64,000 nucleotides of DNA from NCBI GenBank assembly GCA_037044905.1, contig JBAOKB010000154.1, positions 1 through 64,000 on the forward strand, in the 5' to 3' direction. The position numbers and the translations under genes were made by a program. Shown here piece after piece: positions 1 to 10,141 of this stretch (the first letter of the stretch is position 1; each line of letters begins with the position of its first letter). The notes under the pieces were generated by a model. The model did not search any database, was not told the origin of the DNA, and was given only the letters and a program-made list of their open reading frames with translations. This stretch comes from Hortaea werneckii (taxonomy: Eukaryota > Ascomycota > Dothideomycetes > Mycosphaerellales > Teratosphaeriaceae).

Positions 1-2
1 AT

Positions 3-551
3 CCACTGGCAGAATTTGATTTCGGGTTGCAGGACGTTCATGAAGAACCCACGCTGGAAGATCACCAGCTCGAAACATCTCTGGACGGCTCGCCGACACC
101 GCATGCCACTCCCGATGTACCTGAAATTTCCCGCAATGTGTCCGCTAGCTCACTCTCAGCAATGGCGAGCGACCACAGCGGCTCGACAAGGTCTTCGGCA
201 CACCTGAGCGGGTACGATTCGCCTGCGACGGGCCTCACATGCTGGAGCGGAGAAGTTAGCAAGCGCAGCAGCGCCATCACCTCTTCCAGCGGGTGCGCAG
301 AACCAGCCAGCATAATTGCGACCTCGAAATCTGCAAGTCCGCATCGCAACAGCTGGGCCCAGCGGGATTTGAATTCCGGCGCAAAAGACTTTGGCGTTCG
401 TGAAAGTCCCTACAGTGTCAATGCTGGTTGCTACACGCCGAGCGGGCTTCCCACGGTCTTGCCGCTCTCCAAGTTCAGCCGGCATAGGACGTCGAGTATT
501 GAGTCGGCACGGTCTTCCATCAGCTCGTATGTCCCTGATGAAGATGAGTGA
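3..551 (+). CDS. C-terminal part of an unknown protein (5' truncated by window edge)
   Basis: An open frame runs from the first bases of the window to a TGA at 549-551, so only the last 182 or so residues of a larger protein are visible. The segment is rich in Ser, Pro, Thr and acidic residues (for example SRNVSASSLSAMASDHSGS and IESARSSISSYVPDEDE at the very end). It has no recognisable fold or motif and looks intrinsically disordered. I cannot name it. About 480 nt separate it from the POLD2 start, enough for a 3' end plus a promoter. It is probably a real gene end, because the Ser-rich composition is coherent along the whole frame, but the identity is open. Confidence 0.45.
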   Translation, partial: PLAEFDFGLQDVHEEPTLEDHQLETSLDGSPTPHATPDVPEISRNVSASSLSAMASDHSGSTRSSAHLSGYDSPATGLTCWSGEVSKRSSAITSSSGCAEPASIIATSKSASPHRNSWAQRDLNSGAKDFGVRESPYSVNAGCYTPSGLPTVLPLSKFSRHRTSSIESARSSISSYVPDEDE

Positions 552-865
552 ATGGCAGCAATGAAACCTGTAGAAGGAGGGCTCGGAGGGCAGAATAGGC
601 TCAGGTCGTTTCCATTTGTGATTGACTATTAGGGATAGATAAAAGATGAGAGTAATGACTGCTTTGTTTGGGTTTGATGGGATTTGGGAAGATACCAATC
701 TGTTTTCAGAGCGCGGCGTTTCGAAGGCGTATGTAGTCCCAAGATTGAATCAATGATCAAGTATTTTTTTTTTCTGCTCCACATCACAGCTCAAAGTCCA
801 ATTCTCGCGTAATTCAAGGAGACAGTGTTGATCAATTGCACTTAGAAGCGCGAGGAACCAATGTC

Positions 866-1014
866 TAAGGTACCTTAGCTCGCTTAGGTACCTAGATAGA
901 CAGGAGATAGGCGAGACCGGGACGGAGCGTCCCGACGTGCCGGCCGTGCAGCGCTCGCGTAGATAGGATCGCGTCTTTCAGACTTCGACGCGTCTCTGCG
1001 GTTCAGACTTCGAC
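866..1014 (+). promoter_or_regulatory. POLD2 proximal promoter with an MCB-type ACGCGT box
   Basis: The sequence upstream of the POLD2 start contains ACGCGT at 988-993, about 45 nt before the ATG. This is the Mlu I cell-cycle box bound by MBF in yeasts, a known control element of DNA-replication genes. It lies between two copies of the 13-mer TTCAGACTTCGAC (977-989 and 1002-1014). Further upstream are two palindromes, TAAGGTACCTTA (866-877) and TAGGTACCTA (885-894). The box and repeats are directly visible; their use as regulatory sites is inferred from the gene's role. Confidence 0.45.
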
Positions 1015-1036
1015 CGAACACCTTGCAACCGCCATA

Positions 1037-2617
1037 ATGGCCGCAATCAATGGCACATCAGATGACACACTACTTCAGACCCCCGAATTTGACACAGAAT
1101 ATGCATCTCAGGACCGAGCTACCTCAACTTACATGCCACATCCAACTTACCGTCTCCCCAAAGGCGACGAGCGGCATTACCAGCAGCAATATGCCGACAT
1201 GTACTTCGCACGCCTCGTTCAGCTGAAGCCAGCAGTGGAACAGATTGCAAGGGAGCCTTTCGACGCCATCGAAATAGGCGGTGAGCAGTGTCGCCGCGTG
1301 GAGCGAGTGCTGGATGTGCGCCAGGGTGAACTCTGCTGGGTGATCGGCACTATCTACATGGAGATGCCATTGAAACCAAATGTCTTGGAGGATATTGGCA
1401 AGGAGCATTGGATTGCTGCGCCGCCGCCTAGAGTGAAGTATGACTCTGGCGCAGGCTTGGCCGTGGAAGGAGCACATGGCGCACATGCAGCAGGCACAGG
1501 CGGCGCTGGCACTCAGATTATGCTGGAAGATGAGTCGGGTAGGCTGAGGTTGGTGGGCAGTGAGTTGGGCGGATTCATGCTTGTCACAGGCGCGATCGTA
1601 GCTGTGGTGGGAACGGAGAACAAGGACGGCGACTTTGAGGTATTGGACTTGCGTGTGCCGGACTTACCGAGGCAACCTCAAAGATGGGAGACGGAGGATG
1701 GTGAAGCCGCGCTCAGAGGCGAGAAAATTGCGACTGAAAACAGGAACAAGGCAGGCAAACTTGCTTTGGTGTCTGGTCTAGGCATCTCTGGAGACGACGG
1801 TGATGGCCTTACTCTGGATCTGCTTCTCGAATATCTTCTGGGCGAGGCTGCGACTCCTAAGGAACAAGAAGCCGCCGCTGATATCTCGCGGCTCATAATA
1901 GCTGGAAACGCTCTCTCCCAATCGTCACCCATTCCGACCCGAGAGTCGATAGCAGCCATCGCAGCTAAAAAGGGAGGACGCAAAACATATGGCTATGACA
2001 GCTCTTCATACAATGCTGCGCCTACGGACCGTCTCGACCAATGGCTTGCTGCCTTGCTGCCGAGCATGCCCGTAACGCTTATACCTGGCGAACAAGATCC
2101 CACAAGCACCAGCCTTCCCCAACAACCCATTCATCCAGCCATGTTCCCGCACAGCAGATCCTACATGATACCGCCAGCTACGACACCAAAGACATCGGAT
2201 GAGGTCGGCTGGCTCGACAGTCAGACGAATCCCGCAGACTTGTCTGTCGATGGGTGGCGATTGCTGGGCAATGGCGGTCAACCACTCGACGACGTATACA
2301 AGTATATTCCGAACTGCGAAAACCGGCTCGACATGATGGAGGCGATGTTGAGATGGCGGTTGACGGCTCCTACTGCGCCAGATACCCTGTGGTGCTACCC
2401 TTTTCAGGACGGAGACGCCTTTGTCATGAAGGAGTGCCCGCACCTCTTCTTTGTTGGTAATCAGCCGAAGTTTGAAACGACTGTCATCGAGGGGCCTGTC
2501 GGGCAGCAAGTCCGACTGGTTGCACTGCCAAACTTCAAAGACACTGGCGAGGTCGTCACTATTGACATGGAGACGCTTGTTCCGGAAGTGATTAAGTTTG
2601 ATTTCTTCGAAGGATGA
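1037..2617 (+). CDS. POLD2: DNA polymerase delta small subunit (POLD2/Pol31/Cdc1 family)
   Basis: This single-exon gene encodes 526 aa, slightly longer than yeast Pol31 or human POLD2. The family scaffolds the catalytic subunit of DNA polymerase delta in the nucleus. The protein has an OB-fold-like N-terminal half (about residues 60-220) followed by the inactive calcineurin-like phosphoesterase domain. Diagnostic blocks are LIPGEQDPTSTSLPQQPIHP, which matches the family's PGE-DP-LPQQP-HP motif, and NPADLSVDGWRLLGNGGQPL. The first ATG is preceded by CCATA and opens an Ala-rich N-terminus; no better start exists downstream before conserved sequence. An ACGCGT box sits about 45 nt upstream, consistent with cell-cycle control. 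The identification is secure from family motifs; the exact domain limits are estimates. Confidence 0.93.
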   Translation: MAAINGTSDDTLLQTPEFDTEYASQDRATSTYMPHPTYRLPKGDERHYQQQYADMYFARLVQLKPAVEQIAREPFDAIEIGGEQCRRVERVLDVRQGELCWVIGTIYMEMPLKPNVLEDIGKEHWIAAPPPRVKYDSGAGLAVEGAHGAHAAGTGGAGTQIMLEDESGRLRLVGSELGGFMLVTGAIVAVVGTENKDGDFEVLDLRVPDLPRQPQRWETEDGEAALRGEKIATENRNKAGKLALVSGLGISGDDGDGLTLDLLLEYLLGEAATPKEQEAAADISRLIIAGNALSQSSPIPTRESIAAIAAKKGGRKTYGYDSSSYNAAPTDRLDQWLAALLPSMPVTLIPGEQDPTSTSLPQQPIHPAMFPHSRSYMIPPATTPKTSDEVGWLDSQTNPADLSVDGWRLLGNGGQPLDDVYKYIPNCENRLDMMEAMLRWRLTAPTAPDTLWCYPFQDGDAFVMKECPHLFFVGNQPKFETTVIEGPVGQQVRLVALPNFKDTGEVVTIDMETLVPEVIKFDFFEG

Positions 2618-3980
2618 ACCCCAAGGTACTGATGTCGTTCTTTGCTCCTTGTACGCCATGTGAGTCCGGAGAGACGACTACAGTTGGCTGAGATCCGAGC
2701 TACGACCCTCGACAAGCAGTACCGTGTGACCTGGCCATTGCTCCAAGGTTGTACACTTCAGCTGTCGACATATCCGAGGTCTATGAGACAGCCTGACGAT
2801 ACCTTGCTCGCCCTCACGCCAAGAATTCCGATTAGCTTTGAACACCACCGATGGCCCTCTAAGAACCGATGCATCTATTCCATGCCAGAGAGTAGATGAG
2901 CAAAAGGCAAGGCCCGTACCAAATACCGCCCCGTTTGCCGTCCTCTTTACAACAGTAACATCTAAGAGACATCTTACCGGCATCGCCGGCATCCTATAGC
3001 TGATAGCTTGTCAAGCTTACTGGTTGATCGTCACCGAAAGTTGTCCAAACAGATATTAGACGGGACGATTTGTTTGCCGCATGATTTGTCATCCTGGGCC
3101 AGCATTCCCATGTGGATCCTGCCTTTCTCGACGGTATTTAGCTTTGGGGTGTAGTCCATGCACGATCTAAAACGGCGCACGAAAGCCAAAGGGAGTCATG
3201 GCCTGCTCATTGGTCTGCGAAAATGCCTCTGAACGTCCCCAAAGATCCGCCTTTATTAAGATACACACCATCGTATGATGCGCGGAAGTCATGGGCGGTT
3301 CGCTCAACGAGTGTGCGCTTGGCGCCGTAGCATGCGTTAAAGCAGTGCAGCTTTGCTGGTACTTCGTTTGCACGGACAGAGTTCTGAGCAGCGATAGGTA
3401 CAGTCGAGGATGAGCTCATCAGATTGAGGCTGGCAACAATAGTGGGTTTCATGGAGAAAACCCATAGCTGTGAGCGCTGGCTGTAAGATTGGGATTCTCG
3501 AAAAGTCTTCCAAGTGCGATGCGAGAATTGGAGTCCGGGCGAGCATTCGGAGTAAATATAAAATCAACGCATTCACTGAACAATGATCTGAGAAATAGTA
3601 CTGTGTGGCCACTACGCGTCATCACTTTTCGTTCACTGCCGATTTCACGCCATGTGTTATTTCTCAGCTAAGAATCTCAATCAGCCTCTAAAATTGCTTC
3701 AGCACTGAGCCATGACAATCATTTCGAGGCAGCTGGTCTGCTACTTCGCAGAATGAGTGCTCATCGATGAGTTGTTCGCCGGCTTTGTGAAGTTAACCTT
3801 ATCAAGAAGGCAGTGTTTGTTTGGCTTTGTCTAAAAAAGAGAAGAAGAGAAAAATATAAAAAAACCACAAGACAATGCATTATGTCCCCAACACAAGTAA
3901 TCCTCATGCGGCAGCAAGTCAACGACTCGTAGAGCAATCAGTGAACGCTTCCTGCGACTAACTTCAGCAGAGGCTTCAAG
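2618..3980. other. Intergenic, no gene seen
   Basis: About 1.36 kb with only short ORFs of no recognisable composition. It must hold the POLD2 3' end and the promoter of the small membrane protein gene. An A-rich stretch lies at 3834-3870. I see no RNA gene or repeat. Confidence 0.5.
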
Positions 3981-4463
3981 ATGTCTACAACCGTCTACAG
4001 CATGGGAAGCGCCCCAATGATTGCCCTCCTCCTCGCCATCGGAATACCAATCGTGACAGTCCCCATCATCACTTGCGCGGGAATCTACTGCATCCGTCGC
4101 TGGCGGCGAAAGCAGCAACGAACGAAACAGCAGGTGGAGGAGCAACAGCCAGATGAGAAGGCGTCGCCTACCATTCCCGAGATCCAAATGACACTGCCAT
4201 CTGAAGCCCCAAATACACAATACATGCGCGATGCGCGCGCTGCGAGCCCGTTCTACAACGGCAGGGACAGTACATCGGGATTGACGGTGCCACTGCAAGG
4301 TACTGAGCGAGTGTTCAGCCGTCCCCAGGCGAGGATCTCAACGCCTGCGACGCCTTCGCTGAAAGGTATGGTGCAGAAGCCCACGGACATACCGGTGCTA
4401 GACCTTGATGCTACAGTTACTCTTGATCGCATTGAAGTCGTTACGGTGGCAAAGCAAGTATAG
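3981..4463 (+). CDS. Small single-pass membrane protein, unknown function
   Basis: A 160-aa single-exon ORF starting at ATG 3981. Residues 12-38 form one strongly hydrophobic helix (APMIALLLAIGIPIVTVPII and on to TCAGIYCI), followed at once by a basic stop-transfer cluster RRWRRK. The rest is a polar, Gln/Pro/Thr-rich tail. This order predicts a short extracytosolic N-terminus and a cytosolic tail of about 115 residues. There is no cleavable signal peptide and no enzyme motif. Small membrane proteins of this layout are common and poorly characterised in filamentous ascomycetes. The membrane topology is a prediction from composition; I cannot assign a role. Confidence 0.6.
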   Translation: MSTTVYSMGSAPMIALLLAIGIPIVTVPIITCAGIYCIRRWRRKQQRTKQQVEEQQPDEKASPTIPEIQMTLPSEAPNTQYMRDARAASPFYNGRDSTSGLTVPLQGTERVFSRPQARISTPATPSLKGMVQKPTDIPVLDLDATVTLDRIEVVTVAKQV

Positions 4464-5815
4464 ACTTGTCGGCTTAGGTAACGGGCATCGTACGAATATT
4501 GATCATTATGACCACCTGTTCTTCGCTCCCTTTAAATCGCATAACCTGTTTACTCGTCAGGGGTTTTGGTTCAGCTTGCTGCCGTGCCCATGATAATCCT
4601 TTGTCGTCCTGGTAAGTTCTTTATTATGCAAGCAAACCCCGCAACACAATACAATTGTAAATCATCCAACATCGAATCGATTCTATCTCCACACAATGTG
4701 CTCAATGCAAGGCTCGGGCGCAAGGAGCAATGCCCAAGTTGTTATGCAAGGCGAGCCGAGTGAGCGCCTCTTTTGACCTAGATGTCTAGCTGCCACAAGC
4801 GACAAGAAGTTCCACCCCATTGTGCCAGCCCCGCTTATAAACAGTGTATAACAGTGTGTTCGCCATGGCTCAAACAGCAGCAGGAACATCATAAGCATCA
4901 ACCGACTACATAGCCGAAGAGAGCGCACGAATCAACAAGAAAACCAATTCTACGACTGTGATATCACCAATCCTGGAGATAAATGAATGACTGCCCGTCT
5001 TTGAAAAAGATTGCGATGACGGGAGCCTCGCCTCGAAGAAAACATGACAGAGAAAGAGCGAACGTAGAAAAGAAAAAAGAGAAGAGACAAACTCCAGCCC
5101 AGCCTGCTGAAACCTGACGGCGTCACAGAACAACAGCCGAAAACCTCAACGAGCACAGATTCTCCCATCATCGCTTGAGAAAGAAGCTCAAACAAAAACA
5201 GGAATTCGAAAGGGGAGAATGTCGAATATGGCGCTGGTTGTCAATCAGCAGAACATTGCCCTGTCCTCGGCAGAGATCTCCAACAAGCTGTTGGAAATGG
5301 TCTTCAAAGCGGACGGCGGTCGTCACTTCATCCGGACACCCCGAAAACGCCGAAGCAGGGAGGGAATGGCAGAGCTCATTTCCTGGACAGCCATTGCCTG
5401 GTGACAGACGATCGGGCGACCAGAACCTTCCAGGCTGCATTGCCGGTGCGCTTATCCGGCCTTCTCGATGGGCTGTGGTTGCATGCGTCTTTGATCCCGA
5501 CGAGGATGCCAGAAGCTGGATTGCAGGAGCACAGTTGCACGCCGCAAAGCAGGGGCGAGCAATTTCGGAAGAGCGAGCGACTGCGGCACTGATGCAGGTC
5601 GATGCCAGGAGTATTGGGAGGGTCCGGTGACGGAGTGTTTGATAATCCGATCGACGTGACGACTTCCGAGTGCCTGGCAGCGAAGTGCGAATATAGGAGG
5701 TAGAGTGGCATGATGGTATCGCTCCTTATATGACTCGGGTCCCGGACGAATGGGTGACGCAAGCAGCACCGAGGGCAAGAGACTCGATGCCGCAGGCGTC
5801 TGTCTTTCTACAGGC
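4464..5815. other. Intergenic with a possible coding remnant at 5219-5630
   Basis: Most of this stretch is noncoding. At 5219 an ATG opens a protein-like frame (MSNMALVVNQQNIALSSAEI) that ends after 61 codons. A coherent frame continues in another register past 5405 (CLVTDDRATRTFQAALPVRL), so this could be a short gene with a single-base frame break or a decayed fragment. I do not recognise either part and would not assert a gene. Confidence 0.2.
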
Positions 5816-8164
5816 TCATGTCACCGAGCACAGCTGCGAATTTCCGCTCGAATCAATATTCTGGCGAATCGTGAAAGTCACTTCATGCTCCAGCGAGACT
5901 GGCATGGGCGGCCTGTCGCACATCCTCTCCAGCGCGCCTGGCTTCCCATACGTCCATCTGACGACCTTCAATGGTACGTTCGGGTTGGCCCGAAAGGCGT
6001 ATCGATGTCCATCAATGAGCTCACCGCGGTTTTTCCGGGCCCTCAAATAGTGTGTGCATATCCAAGGCCACTGGAAAGTCTGTCCTGGCTCGAGGACTTC
6101 AAGTCGCCTCAAGCGAGATTCAACACGGGCACGAAAGGAGAGATCGAGGCTAGTTGATGTCGACCAGCTATCGCCATCGTGTAAATTCGAGAGACCGAGG
6201 CTAGCCGAAGTCGACCAGCTGTCATCATGGCGTAAAGTCTGTCTGCCATCGGGTTGCAAAGGCAGTTGCGGAAGGACATGGTCGGCCGTCAAATCGACAA
6301 GCTGAAGGCCTTCGAAGAAGATGTGGTGCGAGAATAGCCTATGCATGTGTAACGTCAGTGTTTGAGGGGAGTTGACGTGGAGAGTGACAAGATTAGAGTC
6401 GTCAAGGTCCCCCGACTTGCTGTACCATAAGGGCGGGTCGATGCTGATGGTAGCGGACGGAATAACTTCGTGCTGTGGGGAGACATTATCCTCCGACGCA
6501 CAAAGAGAGGCAATAGTATGAATCTCGTCGGCGACCCTGTGCCAGAAGCGGAGATGCTTCACACGCAACTCCTCAGTGTCTGGTCCCCGAAGCCCTGGCC
6601 TCCCTTCAACACCGGATGATATGAAAGTATCCTCGCCACTTGCTGAGAGCAATCTCGAAGGGGTTGAGAAGACAAGTAGTGGGCCCTGCGAGAGCGACGG
6701 CACTGCTGACTTTGGCGCAAAATAGAGCAGCAAATTGTGAAAAGGCCGTATTTGCGAGCATGCATAGTCGGGAATGACAGGGAAGATGAGGTTTTCTTCG
6801 ATGACATTGCAAAGCTCAAGCGGAAGTCTGCCGGCAACAATCTTACGCACAAGCATGCGCATGCAGGACCGTCGGTGCGAGACCCGTGAAGAATCGCGGC
6901 GGGAAGCCTCAAGTCTCTGATGCACGTGAGCTTGAGACAGTGAGTCGAAGCCACGCTTAACGTCAAGCGTCCATGGTTCCATACTGATGAGCCCTTTGTT
7001 CAGGCAGCCGAACAGAGATTTGGCAGAGAACGTGGCTGCCGATCCACAGTACAGCGTCATGGAGAAGGGTGGGCGAGTGGTACTGAGCGCGCTATCCCAC
7101 ACGCTGACAGTGCACCGCGATTGGCTATCCTCGTAGGTTTTTGTCCGATACCGCTTCGCACCAGGCTCAGGCACCGTCGTGAGCTCGTTGCAGCGAAAAC
7201 GATCTACAACCTGTGGCCTTCCATGCGGCTGAAGATTTCCATCTTCGCTGATATCGTCAGCCACTTCATCAACGCCATTCTGTTGCTCTAGAAAGAGTGG
7301 CTCTTCATCTTCATCTTCGCCATATTCAGCATAGTCATGTGTAGCTGGTTCCAAGGCTGTGGAGAGCGCCCGGCTGGAACTTCCCACGTCCGTGAAGCGA
7401 AAATTCGTCGGACTTAGACACTCCATACCAGCACTCCGCTCAGCCTGGGTGGCACTTCCCCCGTCCGTGAAGCGAAGATTCGTACCTCGATAGTCTATAC
7501 CAGCACACCGTTCAGCTCTGCGCAAGAAACGGGTTAGCGATGGCGTAGTCCTGACCCTGATGGCACGCACGAGGTCAAAGTCGCCTCCATAGCCGGCGAG
7601 GTGCCAAACGCGGCGCCTTTTTATAGGGTCATGGTACTCGTCTGGATCGAAGTAGACCAATGAAATGCCTTGCTTCACGATTTCCACAGAGTCAATTACA
7701 AAAATGAAACCTCTGTCACTGCCGCCTTCGGGATTGGTAGACCAGGTGGAAACCAGGCGGGGCCAGATGCCATTGCGGTTCCGCCAGTCAATTTCCCTCC
7801 TTTGATGTTCCACACAGGCTAGGTAATCTTCTCGGGGTGTTTGATAGACGTCAAAGCGAATCTTTTCGTGGAAGGTTGATGAGTTCCGTAACAAATTATA
7901 CATGACTGCGCAAAACTGGTCCAAAACTTGCATGTCGGCGCCTTCGACAGCGTCATCGAGGAGATAGACCTGGTAAGGGAGGGATGAAAGCGTCTTCCAG
8001 TCGGGACCTAGCTTCTTGACGGGCATGAGAAAAATGGATGATACGTCTCCGCCCTCGTGGTCTTTGAAGATGATTGTCCGCCTGGCCCGGCGTGCATCTT
8101 CTGCACGAGTGGAATTCAGCAGGTCCTCGGCGGGCACATTGACCAGATCCAGTGGTGGCGGCAT
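5816..8164 (-). CDS. Large orphan protein with two internal duplications
   Basis: The reverse strand carries a continuous frame giving 782 aa from the first in-frame ATG (8164, MPPPLDLVNVPAEDLL). The frame stays open another seven codons upstream without an ATG and then meets a stop, so 8164 is the safest start; a 5' exon spliced at the CTTCAG near 8193 is possible. No known domain, signal peptide or membrane helix is evident. Two duplications stand out. The block N-(L/F)RFTD-GS appears twice about 25 residues apart (DNA about 7377-7411 and 7452-7486). DDSWSTSASLGLS and DGDSWSTSTSLDLS appear 17 residues apart (DNA about 6141-6240). An acidic run (EYGEDEDEEPLF) lies between. It is likely an expressed gene because 2.3 kb is open, but its function is unknown. 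Confidence 0.65.
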   Translation of the reverse strand: MPPPLDLVNVPAEDLLNSTRAEDARRARRTIIFKDHEGGDVSSIFLMPVKKLGPDWKTLSSLPYQVYLLDDAVEGADMQVLDQFCAVMYNLLRNSSTFHEKIRFDVYQTPREDYLACVEHQRREIDWRNRNGIWPRLVSTWSTNPEGGSDRGFIFVIDSVEIVKQGISLVYFDPDEYHDPIKRRRVWHLAGYGGDFDLVRAIRVRTTPSLTRFLRRAERCAGIDYRGTNLRFTDGGSATQAERSAGMECLSPTNFRFTDVGSSSRALSTALEPATHDYAEYGEDEDEEPLFLEQQNGVDEVADDISEDGNLQPHGRPQVVDRFRCNELTTVPEPGAKRYRTKTYEDSQSRCTVSVWDSALSTTRPPFSMTLYCGSAATFSAKSLFGCLNKGLISMEPWTLDVKRGFDSLSQAHVHQRLEASRRDSSRVSHRRSCMRMLVRKIVAGRLPLELCNVIEENLIFPVIPDYACSQIRPFHNLLLYFAPKSAVPSLSQGPLLVFSTPSRLLSASGEDTFISSGVEGRPGLRGPDTEELRVKHLRFWHRVADEIHTIASLCASEDNVSPQHEVIPSATISIDPPLWYSKSGDLDDSNLVTLHVNSPQTLTLHMHRLFSHHIFFEGLQLVDLTADHVLPQLPLQPDGRQTLRHDDSWSTSASLGLSNLHDGDSWSTSTSLDLSFRARVESRLRRLEVLEPGQTFQWPWICTHYLRARKNRGELIDGHRYAFRANPNVPLKVVRWTYGKPGALERMCDRPPMPVSLEHEVTFTIRQNIDSSGNSQLCSVT

Positions 8165-8830
8165 CGGGATCGCGATAGCAGTCAATGCTCTGAAGAGGTC
8201 AGCTCACCAGTAGGTATGTGAAACCCAGGACGGACTTGTCAGCCCTGGTTGAGTAACTTAGATGCGGCACCGTGGCATGTGTCCCAGAATTTCGTCCACA
8301 GCTTTTCATGATGGGTTGAGAAGGATTTGGTGGAATGCAATGCAGATGGAAAGGGTGAGATGCCAAGGAAGCTGAGTGGATGGACTAGGTGACCGGTGAG
8401 CAGATGAGGTTGAGGTGCATCAGGTTGATCAGGTGCATGGTTGATGAGGTGCACTCGGCCGTCGATGTGGCTGTGCGGAGGTCGGAGGTTGTGGCGCTGC
8501 CAAGATTTCGCCCACGGCGGGGCTCGACAAAAAGTTGGCGAAGAGCAACACCCACTCCCACGCGCGCCGTGCGACTGCGACTCCCGGCACCGCTGCGCCG
8601 AAGTGCAAATACCAACCTACCTACCCACATCCGACCGATTCACGTGAGGCCAGCAACAGTCAGAGGGCGAACTCACTCCCGGCCTTTTCTCCACCGCCGC
8701 CTTCACCACCACCGCCGCCCCGAACACCTTTCCCGCCTATTCGCACGCACCCGGAGAAGGACTGCCGAGTGAAGGGATCCAAGCAGCGCAGTCATTACAT
8801 CCCACACCGCCGCGCACACATACCCTCAGC
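8165..8830. promoter_or_regulatory. Shared divergent promoter region (orphan gene / eIF3m)
   Basis: The two flanking genes are transcribed away from each other, so these 666 nt must contain both promoters and both 5' leaders. The part near eIF3m is C-rich and pyrimidine-rich (8690-8730), typical of strongly expressed fungal translation genes. I see no clear TATA box. Confidence 0.4.
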
Positions 8831-10141
8831 ATGCCCGGCATTCCCAACCTCTCCCTCGTCGAGGGTTCCTTTGAAGAGCTCGCGCTGGAATTGGCCACCT
8901 ACCTCGATGGCTTGAAGGGCGAGGGCTCCACCGTCGCCGCCGATATCACCCCCTCCCTCGCCGACGCAGAGAAGCCTTCACAGCAGACGGACAAGGATGC
9001 AGTGCTGAAGAAGCTGGTCATCGCTAGCGCCGCCCTCAACGGCGCTCCCGAGCGGGAGTTGCAGGCGGCTTACAACCTCCTCATCCACCTCATCTCCCAG
9101 GTAGAAGAGCCAGAGCGGTACCTGCCGCCAGTATGCAAGAACCTTTCCTCGCCCATCACCTCCTCGCCGCAGAATGGCACTGGCATCGCGCTTGGCGTAC
9201 TCAGCACCCTATTCAACGCCATCCAGCCCGACGAAGACACCCGGTACCACGTCCTTCTGCCCATTATCGAGCTCGTGAAGACGAGCGGCCGGAGCGGCAC
9301 CTACGATACCCTCGCACCACAGCTGACCAACCTTGACGCATGGCTCGAGGAATGGGAGATGGAGCCAGACGAGTGCCGAAAACTATATCTGGCTGTCTCC
9401 CAGGCCGCCGGTGCCGCAAACCGAACAGAGGACAGCTACATCTACCTTCTGAAAGCCCTCCGCACTCTCCAGGACCAAGCCGCATCACCAGAAGCACGTG
9501 AACTGTCATTGCGGGCGCTGAAGACGGCACTCCAGGCCGAGAAGCACTTCGACTTCCAGGACCTTACCGCCCTGGACTCGATCCAGGCCCTGCGCAAGAG
9601 CGACGAGGCCTGGGGCGAGCTGCTGGAGATTTTCAGCGGCCAGCTCTACGAAGACCTGCAGGAATTCAAGGAAGCCAACTCCTCCTTCTGCTCCTCCAAC
9701 GGCCTCAACGAAGACACCCTCGACCGCAAGATGCGCCTGCTCACCCTCACCTCCCTCGCCGCGCAATCCTCCAGCGACACCCGCACGCTCCCCTACTCCC
9801 GCATCGCCAAGGCCCTGAACATCCCCTCGGAAGACGTCGAGATGTGGGTCATCGACTGCATCCGCTGCGGGCTGGTCGAGGGCAAGCTCTCGCAGCAGAA
9901 AGGCGAGTTCCTGATCCACCGCTGCACGCACCGGGCGTTCGGCGAGAAGCAGTGGCGCGAGGTGGCCAGCCGACTGGAGACCTGGCGCACCAGCCTCGTC
10001 AACGTCCTCAACGTCATCCGCTCCCAGAAGGAGGACTTCATCCGCGAGAAGGAGGCCGAGCTCGCCGGCCCCGAGGTCAGGAGTGGGCAGAACTACCGTC
10101 CGGATCGCCGGCAGAGGAATGCGCCGGTCGAGGTGGAGTAA
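8831..10141 (+). CDS. Translation initiation factor eIF3 subunit M (PCI-domain protein)
   Basis: A single-exon gene of 436 aa starting at ATG 8831 (MPGIPNLSLVEGSFEELALE). eIF3m is a cytosolic subunit of the eIF3 complex that assembles the 43S initiation complex; its PCI domain mediates subunit contacts. Helical repeats fill residues 1-230. The PCI winged-helix part follows, with SRIAKALNIPSEDVEMWVID and CGLVEGKLSQQKGEFLIHRC, which match the family's signature of two helices plus a 'G-V-G-I/L-Q' strand region. The tail is charged and basic (NYRPDRRQRNAP). Length fits fungal eIF3m (about 430-470 aa). There is no intron. GC-rich third positions are marked, as expected for a translation factor. 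The assignment is from family resemblance and is confident. Confidence 0.93.
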   Translation: MPGIPNLSLVEGSFEELALELATYLDGLKGEGSTVAADITPSLADAEKPSQQTDKDAVLKKLVIASAALNGAPERELQAAYNLLIHLISQVEEPERYLPPVCKNLSSPITSSPQNGTGIALGVLSTLFNAIQPDEDTRYHVLLPIIELVKTSGRSGTYDTLAPQLTNLDAWLEEWEMEPDECRKLYLAVSQAAGAANRTEDSYIYLLKALRTLQDQAASPEARELSLRALKTALQAEKHFDFQDLTALDSIQALRKSDEAWGELLEIFSGQLYEDLQEFKEANSSFCSSNGLNEDTLDRKMRLLTLTSLAAQSSSDTRTLPYSRIAKALNIPSEDVEMWVIDCIRCGLVEGKLSQQKGEFLIHRCTHRAFGEKQWREVASRLETWRTSLVNVLNVIRSQKEDFIREKEAELAGPEVRSGQNYRPDRRQRNAPVEVE

